The position numbers and the translations under genes were made by a program. Positions 52,112 to 62,500 of a stretch of DNA of 64,000 bases are shown one piece after another. The notes below the pieces were generated by a model that saw nothing but the letters and a program-made list of their open reading frames with translations, was not told the origin of the DNA and did no database searches. The stretch is from Chlorella sorokiniana. Lineage: Eukaryota; Chlorophyta; Trebouxiophyceae; Chlorellales; Chlorellaceae. The stretch is taken from contig CP084618.1 of assembly GCA_025917655.1 (NCBI GenBank), positions 372,001 to 436,000 of the forward strand, given 5' to 3'. The first letter of the stretch is position 1; each line of letters opens with the position of its first letter.

Positions 52112-55100
52112 ATGGCCGCCGTGGCGGCGGCGGCGGCGGCACGTGCGCGCGCTGGCTGGCCCGCCGCCCGGCGCTTCACCACAGACGCTGCGCACGCGTT
52201 GCTGCGGGGTGCGTGCAGGGCAGGGATGGGGTTCATCCCGACGGAAAGCGGGGGCATGCGCCGCATCTGCAGCTGCATTTGTCCGCGCCCATGGCGGCTC
52301 GGCTGGCCTCGGGGCCGCCGCAACCGCTCCCGCCCCCAAACCAAATCAGATCAACCAAACCAGAACAAATCTGACGCGTGCTTGCAGAGTACGAGCTTGG
52401 CAGAGAGCCCCAGGTGGTGCCCTTCGAGATAGACGAGGCGGAGGCGCGGCGGCGCTTCCTGGCCTGGCAGAGCGGCGCGGCCCGCCTGGCCCCGCCGGGC
52501 TGCTGCCCGAGGGCGGCGCCTGGAGCCTGCGCGCCGCGCTGCTGCCCTTCTGGCTCTTCGACATCGCCGCCCGGGTGGAGTACGCAGGCAGCGTGGGCCT
52601 GGCAGACCGGTGAGACGGCGGCGACGCTGCATGGCGTGTGCTGCTCGCTGTAGCGGCACCGCACGGCCCGAGTGCGACACATTCTTCGTATGAGACACAA
52701 GCCTCTGCCGTTACGCTTCCGCTCACGCCGCTCCTTTGCGCTCGCCGCTGCAGGCAGGGCGGCCCCCTGGCGTGGCGGCAGGTGGGGTGGAAGGAGGTGC
52801 CGGACGTGCAGTACGGCTGGCAGGACGACGCCGCGCTGCAGGTCTACGGTGCGCCACACTGCTGCTGCGGCTCCGGGAACGTGCACAACCTGCGCACCCT
52901 GCCCCCGCTGGCGCCCGGCCAGGAGCTGTTAGCTGTTTTTTTTACCCACCCCCTTATGCCCCTCCGGCCTGCGCATCACAAGCGGAATCACTGCGCACCA
53001 CAGCCGCGCACTTGCACTCGACACACCCGTCCCTCGACCCCACCCCTGCAGCCTCCTACAAGTACCGACGGGACTACGCCGCCGTTGCGCACGCCCCCAC
53101 GCCCTGCGCCGCCTGCAGCCGCTGCCGCAGCGCGACGCGGAGCGCGGGCGCGTTTGCGTCGCGGCTGCGCGGGGCGGCTGGCTGGAAGCTGCCCTGGACC
53201 CGCCCGCCATGCAGCAGGCCATCGCGTGGGAGCTGGCCCTGCGGGACATGCGGGAAGCAGAGGTGGGGGCCCCGGGGGAGGTGGAGAGGCACCGTGCGGC
53301 CGTGCCCTGGGTGGCTGTTGGTGACGGGAGGGGCGCAGCAGGCATGGCAGGCGGGCTGGCCAGAGCAGGGCAGCAGCGCAGATGGAGCCCCGCCCAGCTG
53401 CGCCCCACGCTGCCTGCTCTCCTTCACTGCATCTAAACATTCTCTTGAAACATCGAGTCAATACAGTCACATGTCTCTTGCATCCCAGTGAATGCGTATC
53501 GCTGTTGGATTTGTTTGCCCCCCACCCCTAACCCGGCCCCCCTCTTGCAGCACCGCGCGGCGGAGCAGCGGCTGCTGGCGGCGCACGGCGCCAGCGCCGC
53601 GCGGGACGTGCGGGTTGCGCTGCACGTGCGGGACCGTACCGCCCGCCTCGCCTTCCTCCCCGCCTTCCACCTGCAGTACCATCACGGCGAGGCCTTCAAC
53701 CCCCACGGGGAGCGCGTGCCGGCTCGCTTCGAGGCCCTCATTGGCGGCACGGGTAAGAAGAAGGGGGTGAATGGGGGAGGCAGGCAGGCGAGGCTGGCTG
53801 GGACCTTGCTAGGCAGCCACACGCCGCCGCCGGGAGCCAGGCGCTGCACAGGAAGCTGGGATCGGGCGTGGTTCCCGTGGCGTCGAGCTGATCAGGCACA
53901 GGCCCGTTGTCTCAAAAGTGCACGCCGTCGCATCGTTGACACACTGGCTTGGCCCGCCTCTGTAGCAGCTGCCTCGGCCCCGTCCACTCACCCCCGCAAC
54001 CCATCCCCTCTGCCCCTCTACCCACCTCTGCCACAGCTGAGGGCGGCGTGGCGGGCACGCGCCACCTGTCTCCCACGCCGCGCCGGCGGCGGCCGCGGCG
54101 GCAGCGCTGGGCGCCACTGCTGTGGCGGCCCCGCTGCTGGGCTCGGACCCTTGGGCGCTGATGAATGTGGAGACAGGCTTCGCCCTGCTCTCAGCCTCCT
54201 ACCTGGCAGGCAAGCCAGGCTCCCTTTGGCTGCCTCTGCAACCGTGCCAGCTGGCTGCCGCTTGGCTGCCTGCTGGCTCTCTGGTGCTTTGGCTGCCGCT
54301 TTGGCTGCCGCATTGGCTGCTGCTTTGGCTGTGCCTGTTGACTGCGCCTGTGGCTGCCTAGCGGCTGCTTGACCGGGCAGGCTGATGAGCTGCAGCTCCG
54401 GCCAGCACGCTCCGGCTTGGTCGGAGGCGCTCCTCCAGCCGGCTGCACCTCCACCCCCTCCCCGCATTAGCCAGCCCCACACACAGCCCCCCTCCCCGTC
54501 CCCCGCTCGCTGCTGTGCTCCCTGCCCTTCCGCAGGCCTGGGCGCGCGCATGCTGCCGCTGTGGGCGCGGCAGGCGGGGGAGGCGGCGCGGCTGCGGGCC
54601 AGCGACGACGAGTTTGAGCGGGTGGCGGCCATGGGGCTGGGCCCGCTGGACACAGGCAGCGAGGAGCAGGAGGTGTGCGTTTTTGTGTGTGTGCGATAGT
54701 GGTGGTAGTGGTGGTGGGGAGCTTTGCTTGTGTGTGTGTGTTTGCAGAGGGAGGTATGTGTGGGGTATGCATGTGTGCTTCCGCTGTGCATGTGCAGTGC
54801 TGTGTGGCGGCAGGATAGGACGCTTGGCTGCCGGGGGAGTGCAAACGTGTGTGTGGCTGTGTGTTTGTGGTGGCAGGAATGAAAAAACGCCCTGGCAGTC
54901 ACGCAAAGCGTGCGAATCGGCCAGCCACCACCACCATCCTCTATGTGCGTTCCTTCCCACACCCACACAGCGCCACACACACGCCCGCCGCTGGTGTCCC
55001 TGCAGATGCTGCGCAGCGCGGCGGAGTGGCGGCGGTGGGAGGCGGCGGGGGCGGAGGAGGCGTGGCAGGAGGACAAGCGGGCGGCATGGGCCGAGGAGCT

Positions 55101-56417
55101 GTTCCGGGCGCAGCACCGCCGCCGCCAGGAGCGAGAGCGGCTGCGGTGCGGCGGCGGGAGGGGTGCTGACGGCAGCTGCTCGCGACTGGGGCTGGATTTT
55201 ATCTGCTCACAGCCAGAAGTGTGGTGTTTGGTGTGTGTGTGGGGGTGGGTGGGGTGGGGGGGGGGATTTTTGTCGGGACTGCTGCGGGGGATCAGGTCGA
55301 GCGTGCCAGCCTCCAGCCAGCCAGCCCCACTCCCGACAGTGTGCACGAGCCGGTTGTCGCCGCCCCACCTTCGTCCCCCTCCCCCTCTCCCACCCAACCT
55401 GAGCTTGCTCCCCCTGGATCCCCTCGCATTTCCCCCTTGATTCCCTCGCATTTCTCCCTTAATTCCCTTGCATTCCCCCTTGATTCCCTCGCATTTCCCC
55501 CTTGATTCCCTGTCAACGCGCAGGGAGAAGCTGGAGGCCGACCGCGCCCGCCAGGAGGAAGAGGAGCGGCGGGAGGAGCGGCGGCGCGCGCGCTGGGGCC
55601 GTGCCTCCCACCACTCCTTCTTCCGCGCCGGCGGCGGCGCGGCAGGGGCCGGCTTTGCGGGGCCGGCGCGGCGGCGGCCGCGGCGACCACCTGGGCCACT
55701 ACGCTGCGCTGGGCCTGGAGGCGGCGGCGCGGGGGGGCCGGTCAGCGAGGAGGAAATTAAGCGTGCGTTTCGCCGCGCCGCCCTGCGCTGGCACCCCGAC
55801 AAGCAGGTGTGTTTTCATGAGTGGTGTGTGTGGGGGGGAGGGAGGGGGGCAGGGAGGGGGGTAGTAGAGGTGGGAGTGCGGGGGGCCGCGTGCGGATGCG
55901 TACGCCAGCCAAGGCCCCTTTGCACACTGCCCGTTCCTCTGTTGGCCGCCCCTCCCCCGCGCTCCAACTCCCCAGCGCCCCGCTTCCCCGGTTCACAGCC
56001 ACAGGCCAGCATGCCAGGCGTGCTGAGCACACTTGGGGCCCACACTGACCTGCCGCTCCTCGGGCGCCCCTCCGGGCACACACACACATTGCCCCTCCCT
56101 CCCTTCCCCCTCCGGTTGCCCTTGCAGGAGGCGGGGGACGAGGCAGGGAGGCGGGCTGCCCGGGAGCGCTTCCACGCTGTGCGCGCTGCGTACGACGTGC
56201 TGCGCTGCCCGACCGGCGCCGCGCGTACGACCGGGGAGCCCTTGGACTCGATGTAGGGGCGGAAAGCGCGGGGGCGGGATGGCCCGCCCTTGTCAGGCAG
56301 GCAGGCGGAGAGGGAAGGGAGCAGGCTGCTCCATCCCCGCCTGGGAACAGCCGCACAGCGGCCTGCACTGACGGTGCGCCACCCCGGTTGGTGCCATCCT
56401 GGCGCCCGGCTGCTTGA
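52112..56417 (+). CDS. large organellar protein with a C-terminal J domain
   Basis: The start MAAVAAAAAARARAGWPAAR with RRFTTDAA reads as a mitochondrial presequence. Middle exons have no family I can name: YELGREPQVVPFEIDEAEAR, RAALLPFWLFDIAARVEYAG, WRQVGWKEVPDVQYGWQDDA, RVALHVRDRTARLAFLPAFH, and a probable membrane segment VAAPLLGSDPWALMNVETGF with LLSASYLA (54120-54210). Charged coiled-coil exons follow (AEWRRWEAAGAEEAWQEDKR; KLEADRARQEEEERREERRR). The end is a J domain: GHYAALGLEAAARG, SEEEIKRAFRRAALRWHPDK with the HPD motif (55750-55805), FHAVRAAYDVLRCP, then RRRAYDRGALGLDVG one base out of frame near 56200. With that base the stop is at 56417, otherwise 56256. It likely recruits an Hsp70 at an organelle membrane. 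Confidence 0.72.
55410..55511 (+). repeat. 22-bp minisatellite in a J-domain gene intron
   Basis: About 4.5 units of CCCCCTTGATTCCCTCGCATT-type repeats leading up to the acceptor before REKLEADRA. Confidence 0.85.
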
Positions 56418-56638
56418 TAGATCCAATTCTGCCCCTGCCCATGCCCATGCCGCTGCCCGAGATTGGGTGGGACCCCACGGTGGTGTCCCAGCCCAGGGCC
56501 CCTGTACCATGCCGCTTGAGGAGCTGCGGGCGCTGCCCTGCGGGCGGCCCCACACGCCCCGCCCTCAGTTTTCTCACGCATCCCAGTTAATTGCAGCACT
56601 GCCCCACGTACCGCCCGACTGTTTTCGCTCCACAATGT
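56418..56638. other. convergent spacer, J-domain gene and ATG14-like gene
   Basis: About 220 bp between converging stops; only 3' untranslated sequence expected. Confidence 0.45.
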
Positions 56639-59055
56639 TTACAAAGGCCCCCGTGCGGCGACATGCTCGGCAGGCAGCCAGATGGCAGACAAGGGGGGAA
56701 GCCCGCCTGGCGCGAGCTGGGGCAGGCGGTGTAGGCATGATTCTCTGCGAACACCGAGCGGTGACGTTGCAGCGGCGGCATGCAGGGCCCTGCAGCCTCT
56801 CGCCCTCCACAAGAGCACAGCACTGCCGTGCTCAGCCTGCAGCGCCCCCAGCCCGCGGCGCAGGCTGCTGGTCCAAGCAAGCAGCGCCGCCGCCACGGGG
56901 CGCACGCCCGCCGTGGCGCCGCCGCCGCCGCCGCCGCTGCCCCCTCCGCCAAAGTTGGCCTGCTCCCAGTGCTCCACATCTTCGGGCTGCGGGGGCGGCA
57001 GGCGCAAAACAGCCATGGACGTGGTGAGCATGCAGCGCGGCAGGGGACGAGCACCAATCAGCAGGGCGGCAAGTGAGAGGGGTGGGGAGGGGAGGGGGCG
57101 GATGCGAGTGGCTGGGGGAAGCCGGGGCTGGCGGCCCGGGCAGAGCACAACGACGGCGGGACGAGGGAATAGCATCGTTTGCTGGTGGGTCAAACCCAGG
57201 CAGCAGGCAGGAGCTGCGCCGCCGACGCACCTCCCAGGGCCGCGGCGGCATCAGCGCCCCCAGCGGCAGCTGCTCCCAGTCGTCCTCATCGCCGCCGCCG
57301 TCTGCACACAAAGGTGGTGGGTGTTGGGTGGGGGCCGGCCAGGCGCTGAAGCGGCAGCTGTGGGCATTGGGCGCCGGCCAGCGGGCGGCGTGTGGGCGGG
57401 ACCCTGCTCTCACGCGCCCCACTCGATTCCATCAGCAGACGCGAGAGGGCACCCGGCCCCCACTGCGCCTCCACGGCTCCCAAACATCAAGCACACGCAG
57501 GCGGCCAGACAGCGCAAGGCCAAAAGCAAGCGCAGCCTGTCCCTGCCTCGCGCGTAGGCGGGGCAGCGGAGGTGCAGGATCGCAGCGCAGCCCTCACCCG
57601 AAAGCAGGATGCTCGCGGCCCCCGGCTGCTGCGCCTCCGGCGCCCCGCCCCAGCACCGCGCTGGCGGCCAGGTCGCGCCGCGCCGCCGCCGCCGCCGCCG
57701 CCGCCGCGGGGCTCCGCCGCCAGCAGCCAGCACAGCTTGGCCAGCCATGTGAAGGGGGCGTCGTCCTGAGGCACCTTGGAGGCGGCATCCGGCCCCAGCC
57801 GCGCGTACACCAGCACCCGGCTGAGCGGCGCAGCGCGTGCAGCGCGGGCGCGCAGCCGCGCCTCGGCGCGCTGCTGCGCGGCGGCGGCGGCGGCTCCGCC
57901 GCCGCCGCCCAGCGCCGCAAAGCCGCCGGCCGGCGCGTCGGCGCGCTGGCTGGGCCAGGCGAGGGGGTGGCGTCGGCGGGGGTGGCCCGCATGTCGAAGA
58001 AGCCGTCTGGCTGCCAGAGGCGGGAGGTGGAGCCCTGGAAGGCGGCGCGGTGCAGCAGCGGCAGCTGCAGGAAGCGCGAGAGGAGGTCCAGCAGCGCGGC
58101 GGCGTAGCCCAGCGCGCCGCCCAGCGTGCCCAGCGTGCGGGCCAGCTCCGCCAGCTCGGGCGCCGCCGCCCCGCCCGTCGGGCAGCGGCAGGCCGCACAC
58201 CGCGGGGCGCGTCGTGCGGCGGCGGCGCGCCGCCGTCGGCCGGGCAGCTCCGGGCCGCGGCGCCGGCGCCAGCGTCAGCGGCAGGATCTCCATTGCTCGC
58301 CGGATCACCCTGCGCAGCAGCAGGCGGAGCAACAAAGCGGTGTGATCAGCGCACCATGAGCAGCAAAAGAGATCAGCCGCTCGAGCGCAGCAAGCACTCG
58401 CAATCGAGTGTGCGGGTGTGGGACCAGGCATGCGCCGCGGTCGGGCAGCCCAGCCAGCTAAAGGGCGACGCTCGACCCTTCGAAGCAGGACGAGCAGCTG
58501 GGGGCACTCACTGGGTGCGCTGCTCCCTCGCCAGCGCCTCCCGCGCCCGCACGCACGCCACCGCCCGCTGCCCCTCCTCCGCAGCCAGTTCAGCCGCGTG
58601 GCCCTGCCAGCTCGCCAGCTCGCGCTGGCCCTCCTCCAGGCGCCGCCGCCGCTGCGCCAGATCCCGCCGCAGCGCACGAGTGCGCTCGCTCACCGCCGCC
58701 AGCTGCTGGGCGGCGGTGGCGGTGCGCCGCCTCGTGGCCTGCAGCGCCTCCTCTAGCTGCAGCAGCTGCATTTGTTGTTGCTGGTGCTTTGTCTGCAAAG
58801 TGGTTGCAGCACGCGACCGGGGCTCAGTGAGGAGGTGATGGTAGCAAAGACTGCCAGACACAGCGATCAACAAAAAGCCCGCCGGGCGCCGGCGCATACC
58901 TTGTCCGCCAACGGGCCCTGCAGCTGTCGCTCCGCCGCATCCCGCTGCTCCTGCAGGCTGCGCTTGTCGGACTGGCGCCCGGCGCAGGAGGCGGCAAAGC
59001 ACGCCGGACAGAGAAGCCCTCGCCTGCAGGCAGTCTCGCACACACTGCAGGCCAT
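56639..59055 (-). CDS. ATG14: ATG14/UVRAG-type autophagy PI3-kinase subunit
   Basis: Likely the subunit that directs the Vps34 PI3-kinase complex to autophagosome (ATG14) or endosome (UVRAG/VPS38) membranes. ATG at 59055 gives MACSVCETACRRGLLCPACF, an N-terminal CxxC pair as in Atg14. Coiled coils follow: SLQEQRDAAERQLQGPLADK and, in the next exon (58500-58795), LLQLEEALQATRRR to QRELASWQGHAAELAAEE. The BARA2-like part reads VCGLPLPDG, LGTLGGALGYAAALLDLLSR, FQGSTSRLWQPDGFFDMRAT, LVYARLGPDAASKV and APFTWLAKLCWLLAAEP. Then EDDWEQLPLGALMPPRPWEV and LPPPQPEDVEHWEQANFG, near the C-terminus. One base is missing in the C5 run near 57973 (DMRATP to LAWPSQRADAP). Stop TAA at 56639-56641, inside a TGTAA. 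Cys-rich start favours ATG14 over UVRAG. Confidence 0.72.
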
Positions 59056-59540
59056 TGAGTGACGCAAGCGCGCCAAGCGACACCGAATGTCATACAAGCC
59101 TTTCAGTAGCAGGTCACGCGGGGATTCAATCACACTCGAGCGATAGACGGTACCGTGCAACAGTACGGTCTGCAAGTGCCAATCGACAAGCCGCTAGACC
59201 GTGCTTGGGACTGCGTCATCGCTGTCACTTTGCTAGGTTCACCTCCGGATCCTTCAACAGAGGGTTTTCCCGCAAGAGGTCTTGATCAGGAAGCCGACTG
59301 CGTGGGCTGTGGCGGTGAGAAGTCCTATCGGTCAATTCACCGACGATGCGTAATTGAGCAATGACGCTGTTGGCCTCACTCGGCCCGTCAGCTTCCAACC
59401 CACCGGTCGCCGCTCCTTGCCGACCGGCCACTGCAGGCCAAACTTTCTCGGCTGTCCTGCCGTGTAGGCCGCCTTGCACGTGGCCACCTGTCACTGCTGC
59501 CGCACTGTGTGAAGCGCACAGCGCGCAGCACCCACTAATC
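59056..59540. promoter_or_regulatory. divergent promoter region, ATG14-like gene and UBP14
   Basis: 485 bp between the two start codons. Lower GC than the genes; no supported coding sequence. Confidence 0.45.
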
Positions 59541-62500
59541 ATGGCGGTGGACGAGGCGGTGCTGGAGCTGGTGCGGCGGCACATGCGCTCCATCCGCTCG
59601 CCCGGCCACTTTGACAAGGTGCCTGCCCCGCCTGCTCGCCTGCTGCGCTCCCGTCATCCAGCAAGCGTACTAGGGTTCACACCCTGAGTGCACCGGGCAG
59701 CAGGGAGGCAAGAGCTGCGCTGGCCTTGCGTCCCTCCATCCCCATGCCGCCGCCACTCCCTCGCCGCCGCCCAGGTGTACAAGGACGAGTGCATGTTCTG
59801 TTTCGCCACCCCGGAGAGCCCCGGCGGCCTGTACATCAACCTGACCAGCCACCAGGCCTTTGACCAGGCACACCTGGCCTTGGACCAGCAGCGCGGCGGC
59901 GCAGCTCTCTACTTGCACCAGCAGGCCCGCCGGGTGAGGACCCCCCTCCTTCGCGGCCCTGAATGCACTCATAGGTGCAGCTCGCTGCCTGCCACGAGCG
60001 GGCTGAGTAACTTGACCAGAGCTTGCCCACGGCTGGGAGCTGCTTGGCAAGCCGCCGCTCGTGCAAAGGCAGCCGCCCCGCAGCGTCGGCGCTCGCCCGC
60101 TTGCCGCCCCAGCCCCACCCCACCACCCCGCCGCCCCCAGGTGCCGCTGACCGAGGCTGAGCTGGCTGAGCGGGCGGCGGCGCGGCCCGACAAGGTGGCC
60201 ATCGGGGTGGAGGGCGGCTTCCAGCTGGATGCGAAAGACTATCGGGTGGAGGTGGAGGAGGTGGGCAGGGGGCGGGGTCGGGTGGCGGAGCGGCCATCAG
60301 AAACGCATTCTGCGAGCGCCTCCCGGGGGCGTGAACCAAGGCCGGGGCCGCAGCAGCGAGCGGCTGCGCGAGCCCGGGAGGCGCCCAGCCGGCCGCCTGT
60401 GCTGCGTCAAAGCCGCCCTCCCCCCCCCCTCGCCGCGCAGGCGCTGGTGGTGATGCCAGAGGGCGTGCGCGTGGCGCTGCCCTGCCCGACCTGCCAGAGC
60501 TGGTGCTGGGGTGCATCGCTGCGGTGCAGAAGCACGACAGCGCCAGCCACCAGGCAAGCCCTGGCCAGCCCGCCGCGCTCGCCGCGCTGCCCCGCAGGGG
60601 CGTGCGTGCCTGAGGGGCTGCCTGGCTGGCTTGCTTGCTGCGGCCACCTCTCCTCTCCAGCGCGCGACCTGCCTCTGGCAGAAGCAGCTGGTGGGCCGCG
60701 CGCCGCCGCCGTCGCATTCGCGGCCGGACCGAGCACCCACGCTGCGCGCGCTGCGCTCCTGCCGCTTCGCAGGACAGCGTGGCGGCGTGGCAGGAGGAGC
60801 GGCGCGTGAGCAAGTACGCGGAGGGGCTGGAGCAGCTGCCGCCCACCCGCAAGATCCCCATGGACCCCAAGGAGGTGGGTTTGTTTTTGGGGGCCTGGCC
60901 CCTGCCTGCCTGCCTGAACATATTGCGCTGGCCGCACTGGTGCTGGTGGTCTGCTGGAGCCGGTGCCGCGGGAAGACGATTGGCCACCCCGGGACCGCGT
61001 TACCGCCGGGGTCCCAGCGGAAGGCAGCAGCCTGCGTCCCGCCGACCATGGGAGCCCTGCCCTGCAGCTGCTGACCCGGCTGCTGCGGCGCTGGGCACCT
61101 CACCAGCCATTGCACGCACTCCTGGCCACTGGCACTGCCTGCTGCTCCCCCGGGTACAGTGGCGGTGCGACGAGACAGGGGTGCAGGAGAACCTGTGGCT
61201 CAACCTGTCCACCGGCTTCATCGGCTCGGGCCGCGCGGTGGGCCATGTTTGTCCATGTTTGTGTGTGCGCTGGTGTGGGTGTGGTCTGGTGGGTGAAGCC
61301 GCACGTGTTGGTGCGAGTGCATCGGGCGTGCACGCGTCACAGGCTCAGCGGCCTCCCAGGGCTGCCCACACGCCCGCACGCGGCCGCGAGCACCAGGCGC
61401 CGCACCGCCTGCCTGCGCTGCCTGTGGCGCCGCCAGCAGCCCCTCTTTGACACGCGCTGCGCGGCTGCTGCCTGGGGCCTCATTCATGCGCACACAAGCG
61501 CCACGGCCAGTCAATTATTGCACACACATGCCCCTGCTCCCGCCCACTTACCACTCACCCCCCCCACACACATAAACACCCCCTCCCCGCAGCAATACGG
61601 CATGGAGGGGGCACGGCTCCGCGCTGCGTCACTACGAGGCCAGCGGGCGGCGCTACCCGCTGGTGGTGAAGCTGGGCACCATCAGCCCCCACGGCGCCGA
61701 CGTGTACAGCTACGCGCCCGACGAGGACGACATGGTGCTGGACCCGCACCTGGCGCGCCACCTGGCGCACTGGGGCATCAACATGATGCAGGTGGGGTGG
61801 GTGGGGGCGTTACTGGCGGGTGAGTGGGTGGTGGGTGGGGTAGGCAACCTGGATGAGCTGCGTTTGGGGGCGAATGAGTTTGCGGGTTTGGGTGCACAGG
61901 GATAGGGAGGGAAGGAGGGTGGCGGTGGGGCGGGTTGTGAAATCAAGTATGGAGGTGAGTTTGGGGGTAAATGTGTGAGTTTGCGTGTGCCAAGGGGCTG
62001 CGAAGGAGGGTGGCAGGTGGGCGGGGTTTGAAACGTAGGTGGAGGGACGCAAGCATTGCGGAGGGGCAAGGGCGGGAAGAGGCTCCAGGCTGGCGCAGGG
62101 AGAGGAAAGGATGCCAAAATTAAGGGATTTCAGGGGTTGGCGGCACAGGCTCTGCACATGCTCGTTTAGCGGCGGAGGCAGGGGCATGAGGGGAGGCCTG
62201 CCTGCCGCCCTCGGCATCCTGCTCCTTCCAAAGCCTGCCTGAGAGCTGCTCGCGCTGCTTTGTTTCGCAGATGGAGAAGACGGAGAAGAGCATGGCGGAG
62301 CTGGAAGTCGACCAGAACCTGGCCATCGAGTTTGACCGCATCACGGAAGCCGGGCGCAGCTGCAGCCGCTGGCGGGGCCCGGGTGAGGGGCGGCGGTCGG
62401 GCGGCGCTGCTGCCGCCGGCAGCGGCGGCGGCCACCCAGGCGGGGAACCTGACGCACGTTCTGCGCCCCATTCCGACCCCCCCACCCCCCCACCCCCCTT

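Noticed and set aside
54018-55802. A minus-strand open frame of about 590 codons.
   Set aside because: Antisense to J-domain gene exons and introns, made of Pro/Ser/His-rich and repeat-derived sequence.
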